Source of the DNA: Streptomyces flavochromogenes | GTDB taxonomy: Bacteria > Actinomycetota > Actinomycetes > Streptomycetales > Streptomycetaceae | DNA length: 64,000 bases | Assembly: GCF_000717595.1 (NCBI RefSeq) | Contig: NZ_JNZO01000008.1 | Span: 124,001-188,000, forward strand | Reading direction: 5' to 3' | In this document: piece after piece, positions 58,351-64,000 of the stretch | Layout of the letters: every line of letters begins with the position of its first letter | Numbering within the stretch: the first letter of the stretch is position 1 | Notes under the pieces: model-generated | The model's input: the letters and a program-made list of their open reading frames with translations, nothing else | Database searches by the model: none | Told to the model about the DNA's origin: nothing | Program-made: the position numbers and the translations under genes

Positions 58351-59607
58351 ATGGTGCGGAACGGTGGCAGTTACGGCGAGGAGACCACGGAACACGGTGA
58401 CGGCCGGCTACGGATTCTGCTGTACGTGGCGTTTCTCCTGCTCCTGGGCTCCGCCCTCACCCGCTTCCTGGTCCGGCACACCGGTGAGAACCTCGCCCCC
58501 TGGGTCATCGTCCTCTCCGGCACCCTGGCGGTGCTCTACGTCGTCGAACCACTCCTGGGCCCCGGCCGGACCCAGCGCCGCCACGTCTGGCTCGGGGCGG
58601 TCGTCGCCGTCTGGATGGCGCTGGTCTGGCTCGCGCCGAGCTTCGGCTGGTGCGCGGTCCCGCTCTTCTTCATCGGCCTGCGCACCCTGCGTCCACCGGC
58701 CGCGATCGCGCTCATCGCGCTGATCACAGCGACCTCGGTGACCGCCCACCTGCGGCTGGCCGGTCGGCTGGACGTCGACGTGTTCCTCGCGCCACCGGCG
58801 ATCGCCGCGATCGCCGTCGCGGTCTTCGTCCAGATGGACCGCCAGGCGCGGCGCCAGCGCGAGCTGATCGACGACCTGATCCGGACCCGGCGCGAACTCG
58901 CCGCGACCGAGCGCCGCGAGGGCACCCTCGCCGAACGCCAACGCCTGTCCATGGAGATCCACGACACCCTGGCCCAGGGCCTCTCCAGTCAGCAGATGCT
59001 GCTCCAGGCCGCCGACCGCGTCTGGGACACCGATCCGGCGACGGCGCGCACCCACGTCCGTACCGCCACCGCGATCGCCGAGCACAACCTCAACGAGGCC
59101 CGCCGATTCGTCCACGATCTGGCCCCGGCCGACCTCGCCGACGGCAACGGCCTCGACCAGGCCCTGAGGACACTCGCGGAGCGCGAGACCTCCCACCGTC
59201 TCACCGTCCGCTGCCACATCGACGGAACCCCCGCCGAGCCACTGCCCGATCGCGTCCAGTCCGCGCTGCTCCGCATCGCCCAGGGCGCCCTCGCGAACGT
59301 CCGCGAACACTCCGGCGCGACGACCGCCGCGCTCACTCTGACGTACCTCGACGACCAGGTGGTCCTGGACGTCGCCGACGACGGCCACGGCTTCGACCCC
59401 GAGGCCGAACCCGCCGCCGTGCGGGACAAGGGAAGGGAAGGGGAGGGGAGGGCGCGGGACGGTGAGCCGGCGGGCACACGAGGCCACGGCCTCCCCGCCA
59501 TCCGGACCCGCACCCGTCAACTCGGCGGCACCCTCACCATCGAATCCCTCCCGGGCGAGGGCACGGTCCTCTCCGCGGCGATCCCCGTCCGACCGGCGAC
59601 GGCCTGA
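58351..59607 (+). CDS. NarL-type sensor histidine kinase without an adjacent response regulator
   Basis: A ~418-residue kinase with an N-terminal block of ~5 helices (LRILLYVAFLLLLGSALTRF to ~170), then a coiled region and the HisKA_3 H-box RLSMEIHDTLAQGLSSQ (H ~205) and a HATPase_c domain (VVLDVADDGHGFDPE, then GHGLPAIRTRTRQLGG). An acidic/basic low-complexity insert (GREGEGRARDGE) sits between N- and G-boxes. Kinases of this type nearly always have a NarL regulator next door, but none follows within 59608-59821. ATG 58351 behind GGAAAG is preferred; ATG 58309 is possible. Confidence 0.85.
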   Translation: MVRNGGSYGEETTEHGDGRLRILLYVAFLLLLGSALTRFLVRHTGENLAPWVIVLSGTLAVLYVVEPLLGPGRTQRRHVWLGAVVAVWMALVWLAPSFGWCAVPLFFIGLRTLRPPAAIALIALITATSVTAHLRLAGRLDVDVFLAPPAIAAIAVAVFVQMDRQARRQRELIDDLIRTRRELAATERREGTLAERQRLSMEIHDTLAQGLSSQQMLLQAADRVWDTDPATARTHVRTATAIAEHNLNEARRFVHDLAPADLADGNGLDQALRTLAERETSHRLTVRCHIDGTPAEPLPDRVQSALLRIAQGALANVREHSGATTAALTLTYLDDQVVLDVADDGHGFDPEAEPAAVRDKGREGEGRARDGEPAGTRGHGLPAIRTRTRQLGGTLTIESLPGEGTVLSAAIPVRPATA

Positions 59608-59821
59608 CCCGGCACGTGTCGCACCCGCCGGAAGGAATCCGCGGCCCCGTCCATCCGGTGGCGGCCACCTACCCAGTCCGACCGTCGTCGTGCCGCCCCC
59701 TGCCCGCCGACGAGAAGTGCTTCCGCGTGGTCCGTCCGGGCAGGGTTTCGGCGGTCGACGGCGTCCCGCGCACCGACGGCGGGCATTCCGGCGCCCGTGT
59801 GCGAGGTACGCCGTCCCACCG

Positions 59822-60574
59822 TCAGATGCCGCAGCCGGACGCCGACCAGAAGCGGGCGGCCCGGTGGTCGAGGTGGGTGTGGTCGCCGTGTCCGGGGTAG
59901 CCCGGGCCGAGGATTCCGTTGAAGCCGTGGTTACGGGCCTGCTGGGCCAGCAGACACAGCGAGTGGGGCCCGGCGCCGAGGTCGGCCGCGTCGCCGTAGA
60001 GGTGGCGGCTCGAAGCGGCGCCGCCGACCGCGTCGTTGCAGGCCTGGCTGCGGAAGCCGCTGGTGACGCGGATGCTCTGGTCGCCGAGGGCGTGCCGCAG
60101 GGCCTCCAGCTTCCACATCGTGCGCAGGGCGTTGGACTTGGCGGTGGCCGCGCTCACGGCGCCGCCGGCCCAGGTGGTGTTGCAGTCGTTGAGCTCGGCG
60201 TAGGAGAAGTGGACGGGGGTGCAGTCGTCGTCCTGGAGCGCGTAGATCTTGCTGAACGTCGCGGGTCCCGCGACGCCGTCGGCGGCCAGCCCGTAGGCGG
60301 CCTGGAAGCGCTTGACCGCGGCCGCCGTTCCGGGGCCGTACGCGCCGTCGATCGCCAGCACCCCGCCGTAGCCGGGATACCCGGCCACCCGAATCTGCAG
60401 CGCCGTGACATCGGCGCCGGAGGCGCCCTGGGAGAGGGTGCGCGACCAGGTGTAGCAGCCGTCGGCCTGGGCGGTGCCGGCGGTGGCGACCACCCCGCCC
60501 AACGAGGCAGTCATGATCATGACAAGCGATAGGAGTAGGCGGAGCGGCAGGGAACGCAGGGGGCGTCGGGACAT
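59822..60574 (-). CDS. Secreted zinc D-Ala-D-Ala carboxypeptidase-like protein (M15) with PG-binding domain
   Basis: A 250-residue exported protein: signal peptide (LPLRLLLSLVMIMTASLGGVVATAGTAQA, cleavage ~37), a PG_binding_1 domain (~45-110; GADVTALQIRVAGYPG and VKRFQAAYGLAADGVAG), and an M15A peptidase (~115-250). Zinc ligands are the His and Asp of SRHLYGDAADLG and the final His in DHTHLDH. It resembles the Streptomyces albus G carboxypeptidase and would trim stem peptides of peptidoglycan. GGAGG precedes the ATG. It is divergent from ligA. Confidence 0.9.
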   Translation of the reverse strand: MSRRPLRSLPLRLLLSLVMIMTASLGGVVATAGTAQADGCYTWSRTLSQGASGADVTALQIRVAGYPGYGGVLAIDGAYGPGTAAAVKRFQAAYGLAADGVAGPATFSKIYALQDDDCTPVHFSYAELNDCNTTWAGGAVSAATAKSNALRTMWKLEALRHALGDQSIRVTSGFRSQACNDAVGGAASSRHLYGDAADLGAGPHSLCLLAQQARNHGFNGILGPGYPGHGDHTHLDHRAARFWSASGCGI

Positions 60575-60920
60575 CGATCCTCCATGGCCTCACGAATCCG
60601 AGGTGACCCAGGGTGAGAGTCCCCCCGAGACTGACGGCCCGGTCGACGCGCGTCAACCACACCGGAGCAGGCGTCATTTGTCGAGCCAATGACGCCCGGA
60701 TGAACGCGCCGGGCACGGACCCCCGGATCGTCGCCCGCCACTCTCGCACCACGACACGCCCCACCACGCCCGGGGCACGCGACCGACAGGAGTCCGCGAT
60801 CCCCGGCAGCACCCTCTCGACTCCGGGCGGCAGGCCCTGCGCGAGCGCACTCCCCGGGCGGAAGCCGAGCGTCCCACGGGCTCACCGGCCGTTGTCAGAC
60901 CCTCGCGAGAGGATCTCCTC
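60575..60920. other. Divergent intergenic region between the M15 peptidase and ligA
   Basis: 346 bases without a gene. A possible minus-strand -35 (TTGACG, 60651-60656) serves the peptidase. A 27-bp dyad GGCGTCATT-N9-AATGACGCC (60670-60696) lies near the middle and could be an operator for either gene. Nothing else stood out. Confidence 0.5.
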
Positions 60921-63002
60921 ATGACGACGATTCCCGCCGATGAGGCGCTGTCCGGCCTGTCCGACCAGCCCACCGTGTCCGACCGCGCCGCGTACGAGGC
61001 CGCTCTCCAGCGCCTCCGCGAAGCCTCGCAGTCCTACTACGGGGACGGCGACAGCGCGATGGACGACACCTCGTACGACCGCCTCCGCCTCGCCGTCCTG
61101 GCCTGGGAGGAGGAGAACCCGACGGAGGTCTCCCCGGACAGCCCCACCGGCCTGGTGGCGGACGGGGCCGCCCCGGCCGGCGACGTCGCGCACACCACCC
61201 GACTGCTGAGCCTGGACAACGTCTTCGACGCCGAGGGCCTGGTGGCCTGGGGCGCCTCCGTCGAGCGCCGCCTCGGCCGCGCCCCGGCCGGTGGATTCAC
61301 CGTCGAGCCGAAGATCGACGGAGCGGCCGTGGCCGCCCGTTATCGCGACGGCCGCCTGGTGCGGGTCGTCACCCGCGGCGACGGCACGCACGGTGAGGAC
61401 GTCAGCCATGTGATCGGTCAGATCGACGGCCTGCCCGAGCAGCTCGCCGACCCGGTCACCGTCGAGGTCCGGGGCGAGGTCGCCTTCACCCAGGAGCAGT
61501 TCGAGACGGCGAACGAGGTCCGTGCCGCCCATGGCGCCCAGGTCTTCGTCAACCCCCGCAACGGCACGGCGGGCACGCTGAGGGCGAAGGGCCGCCCGTA
61601 CCGGCTCCGGATGACGTTCTGGGCCTACGGGGTGGTGGAGCTGGACGGTGTGCCGTTCCTTCCGGCGGGAGCGACCCACGCCGAGGCGCTGGCAGCGGTG
61701 GCCGACGCCGGCGTGCAGACGACCGCGGCCTCCCCGGCGGGCCTGCTCGTCGTCTCCGACCTGGCCGCCGCCCAGGCACAGGCCGACGCGGTCGCCGCGA
61801 TACGTACGGAACTCCCCGTGGGAATCGACGGCCTGGTCGTCAAGCTGAACGACACGGCCGAGCAGGAGGCGGCCGGACTCGGTTCCCGCTTCCCGTACTG
61901 GGCCATCGCGGTTAAGCTGCCCGCGATCGAACGGCAGACGGTGCTCGAGGACGTCGTGTGGGAGGTCGGTCGCACCGGCGTCCTGGCCCCCACCGCGATC
62001 CTCACCGCGGTCGAGATCGACGGATCGACGGTCACCCGGGCCACCCTGCACAACCCGGCGGACATCCGCCGCCGGGACCTGCACATCGGCGACACGGTGA
62101 CGGTGTACAAGGCGGGCGACATCATCCCGCGCGTCCAGGCGGCGGTCGTCCCGCTCCGCCCGGCCGGAGCGACGCAGGTGCCGCTGCCCGAGGCGTGCCC
62201 GCGCTGCGGCGGCGAGATCAACACGGCCCAGGAGCGGTGGCGCTGCGCGAAGGGCACGGCCTGCGCACTCCCGGCCCTGATCGAGTACGCCGCCGGGCGC
62301 GAGATGCTCGACATCGACGGCCTCGGCAAGACGTACGTGGCGGCTCTGGTGGAGTCGGGGGACGTCGGCGACGTGGCGGACCTCTTCACGCTGACCGTCG
62401 AGCAGCTGACGGCCGCGTCCGGCAGCGCGAAGCGGGGGGCCAAGCTGGCCGAGCAGATCACGGCCGCGAAGGACCGTCCCCTCAACCGTGTCTTCTGCGC
62501 CCTGGGGGTGCTCGGCACCGGGCGCAGCATGTCCCGCCGCATCGCCCGGCACTTCGGCACCATGGACGCCATCCGGCAGGCCGACGCCACCGAGATGCAG
62601 GACGTGGAGGGGATCGGCCCGGAGAAGGCCCCGGTCATCGTCGAGCAGGTGGCGGCGCTGGCCCACGTGATCGACAAGCTGACGACGGCCGGAGTCAACA
62701 TGACCGAACCCGAGGACCCGTCGGCGGCCCAGGGCGGCGGCCCGCTGGAGGGCAAGGTCGTCGTGGTCACCGGAAAGATGGCGGGGCCGCTGGACGGTTT
62801 CGGCCGCTCCGAGATGAACGCCCTGATCGAAAGGGCCGGCGGTCGCGCGGGAAGCAGCGTCAGCGCGAAGACATCCATACTCGTGGCGGCCCCGTCCGCG
62901 AACGGCAAGCCGAGCTCGAAGGCGGTCAAGGCCGCCGAACTCGGCGTCGAGGTCCTCACCCCGGAGGCCTTCGCGGAGCGGGTCGCCGACTGTCTGGCCT
63001 GA
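60921..63002 (+). CDS. ligA: NAD-dependent DNA ligase LigA, diverged copy
   Basis: A 693-residue ligase with all domains: Ia (YYGDGDSAMDDTSYDRL), adenylation domain with KIDG Lys131 (TVEPKIDGAAVAARY), then FVNPRNGTAGTLRAK, an OB fold, a four-Cys zinc finger (CPRCGG...RCAKGTAC, ~426-449), helix-hairpin-helix repeats (LDIDGLGKTYVAALVESG, DVEGIGPEKAPVIVEQV) and a BRCT domain (LEGKVVVVTGKM, ~610-693). Several positions differ from the usual Streptomyces LigA (for example YYxxDxPxxxDxEYD becomes GDGDSAMDDTSYD), so it may be a second ligase rather than the essential replication copy. GAGAGGA precedes ATG. Confidence 0.92.
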   Translation: MTTIPADEALSGLSDQPTVSDRAAYEAALQRLREASQSYYGDGDSAMDDTSYDRLRLAVLAWEEENPTEVSPDSPTGLVADGAAPAGDVAHTTRLLSLDNVFDAEGLVAWGASVERRLGRAPAGGFTVEPKIDGAAVAARYRDGRLVRVVTRGDGTHGEDVSHVIGQIDGLPEQLADPVTVEVRGEVAFTQEQFETANEVRAAHGAQVFVNPRNGTAGTLRAKGRPYRLRMTFWAYGVVELDGVPFLPAGATHAEALAAVADAGVQTTAASPAGLLVVSDLAAAQAQADAVAAIRTELPVGIDGLVVKLNDTAEQEAAGLGSRFPYWAIAVKLPAIERQTVLEDVVWEVGRTGVLAPTAILTAVEIDGSTVTRATLHNPADIRRRDLHIGDTVTVYKAGDIIPRVQAAVVPLRPAGATQVPLPEACPRCGGEINTAQERWRCAKGTACALPALIEYAAGREMLDIDGLGKTYVAALVESGDVGDVADLFTLTVEQLTAASGSAKRGAKLAEQITAAKDRPLNRVFCALGVLGTGRSMSRRIARHFGTMDAIRQADATEMQDVEGIGPEKAPVIVEQVAALAHVIDKLTTAGVNMTEPEDPSAAQGGGPLEGKVVVVTGKMAGPLDGFGRSEMNALIERAGGRAGSSVSAKTSILVAAPSANGKPSSKAVKAAELGVEVLTPEAFAERVADCLA

Positions 63003-63241
63003 TGGGCCGATGAGCTGATGAGGGCGGGGCGCGGCGGTTCGCCGCGCCCCACGGGCCGCTGCGGGGCGACGATGGAACACCGTGCCGAAGCGAGGAGCCC
63101 GCGAACCGTGGCGCCACCCTCTGCCGTCGCGCGCGCGGGACCGCCCCGTGGCCGACGCCTCGATCGGGAGCGCGACGACCGATGAGTCCGCCCGTCGCAT
63201 CCGGTCCACCCTTCACCACCGATGAGTCCAAGGAGCGGAAG

Positions 63242-63850
63242 ATGACCGAACCGACGACATTCGACCTCGGGCCACAGACCCGCGTCGTGGCCCGTCTCGC
63301 GGCGGCCGTACCCGACGCGAGGCTCGCCGACCCGACGCCCTGTCCCGACTACGCGGTCCGGAACCTCCTGGGCCACCTCACCGGACTTGCCGTGGCCTTC
63401 CGCGACGCGGCCCGCAAGGACCTCGGGCCCACGACGGACGCGGCCCCCGACACGACCGTGCCCTCCCTCCCCGCCGACTGGCGCGAGGCGCTGCCGCGGG
63501 TGCTGGACGAACTGGCCGAGGCCTGGAGGGATCCGTCCGCGTGGACGGGCATGACCCGTGCGGGCAGCGTGGACCTGCCCGGCGAGATCGCGGCGGCGGT
63601 CGCGGTCGACGAACTGGTGATCCACGGCTGGGACCTGGCCCGGGCCACCGGCCAGGAGTACGTCCCCGACGCGACCGCGCTGGGGGCCTCGCACGCGTTT
63701 CTGCTGGCGGCCGCGGAGGACGAGAGCCGCGGCGGAGGCATCTTCGGGGCCGTGGTGCCCGTCCCGGACGACGCGCCGCTGCTGGACCGGGCGGTGGGCC
63801 TGAGCGGCCGAGACCCGAGCTGGACGCCACTGGCGGCACGCGGCCGGTGA
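63242..63850 (+). CDS. TIGR03086-family protein (mycothiol-dependent DinB/maleylpyruvate isomerase-like)
   Basis: A 202-residue protein of the DinB-like MDMPI superfamily. LADPTPCPDYAVRNLLGHLTGLAVAFRDA is the family start (His44-type metal ligand in LLGHL), and VAVDELVIHGWDLARATGQ supplies the HGWDLAR motif. Members bind a divalent metal by three His and are thought to use mycothiol; the substrate is unknown. ATG 63242, six bases after GGAG, is preferred to the upstream ATG 63182. It follows ligA by 240 bases and is unlikely to be coupled to it. Confidence 0.85.
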   Translation: MTEPTTFDLGPQTRVVARLAAAVPDARLADPTPCPDYAVRNLLGHLTGLAVAFRDAARKDLGPTTDAAPDTTVPSLPADWREALPRVLDELAEAWRDPSAWTGMTRAGSVDLPGEIAAAVAVDELVIHGWDLARATGQEYVPDATALGASHAFLLAAAEDESRGGGIFGAVVPVPDDAPLLDRAVGLSGRDPSWTPLAARGR

Positions 63851-64000
63851 GGGAGTCGGCCGGTGGGGGTCCGGCGACCGGACCGTACCCGTCGCCACGG
63901 CGAGGGCGGTGCGGATCCCGAACCACTCGGCCGGCGCCGACCGGGCCGGCGCCGTGCGGCATCGCGCCCCAGCTGCAGAGCCGGGTGGCGACGCCGTACC

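Noticed and set aside
63851..64000. A partial minus-strand gene at the right edge with good third-position GC.
   Set aside because: No protein family could be recognised in the 50 or so codons and no start or stop supports it.

Overview
The window is very high in G+C, with strong third-position GC bias, many GTG/TTG starts, ATGA/GTGA stop-start overlaps and several promoters that look leaderless. Together with a das-type chitooligosaccharide locus, a contractile injection system of the intracellular actinomycete type and a TIGR03086/mycothiol-type enzyme, this points to Streptomyces or a close relative. No rRNA, tRNA, CRISPR array, insertion sequence or integrase was seen.

Layout. 1-1394 (minus): a NUDIX hydrolase cut by the window edge and an aminoglycoside-phosphotransferase-like kinase. 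1453-2527: a decayed ChrB/MFS remnant. 2524-3927: an unknown membrane protein. 4032-17055 (minus): a large operon for an extracellular-contractile-injection-system-like machine. In transcription order it encodes sheath, tube, tail assembly protein, a 50-aa protein, a 970-aa Pro/Ala-rich disordered protein with repeated VQR motifs, a second tube protein, LysM protein, spike, gp25, baseplate J, tail protein I, and a zinc-ribbon/TM/lectin-like membrane protein. 17479-19110 (plus) is a divergent membrane protein with a C-terminal peptidoglycan-binding domain. 19190-22769 (minus) is a regulator/DUF4255/AAA+ ATPase operon. This machine resembles the CIS studied in S. coelicolor and S. venezuelae; no effector could be recognised by sequence.

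22893-27364: FUSC-type exporter, ArsR-like regulator, secreted beta-propeller protein. 27418-35181: a das-like locus (solute-binding lipoprotein, two permeases, GH20 hexosaminidase, then a CBM/GH16 enzyme) divergent from two tandem paralogous GntR/HutC regulators, with TGGTC/GACCA operators between them. 35446-36354: ADP-ribosylglycohydrolase. 36560-42206: a MacB-type ABC system (permease, ATPase, adaptor, lipoprotein) divergent from an OmpR/HK two-component pair. 42334-46490: TetR, DHA2 exporter, SRPBCC protein and carotenoid oxygenase, with an operator half shared by the TetR and exporter promoters. 46653-50432: VOC protein, glycosyltransferase, TetR/DUF1772 pair and a signalase-like peptidase.

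50605-58262 is the least familiar system. A Zur-type box (TGNNAATNATTNNCA) lies between a divergent MFS exporter and a tightly coupled six-gene operon: FecB/BtuF-like binding protein, FecCD permease, ATPase, Rossmann/DUF364 protein, GHMP (PduX-like) kinase and a fold-type-II PLP enzyme. Export, import, an amino-acid-kinase-like enzyme and a beta-replacement-like enzyme under one metal box suggest a compact zinc or other metal acquisition pathway using a small chelator. 58351-63850: an orphan sensor kinase, a D-Ala-D-Ala carboxypeptidase-like M15 protein, a divergent NAD-dependent DNA ligase and a TIGR03086 protein. In 63851-64000 nothing could be assigned.
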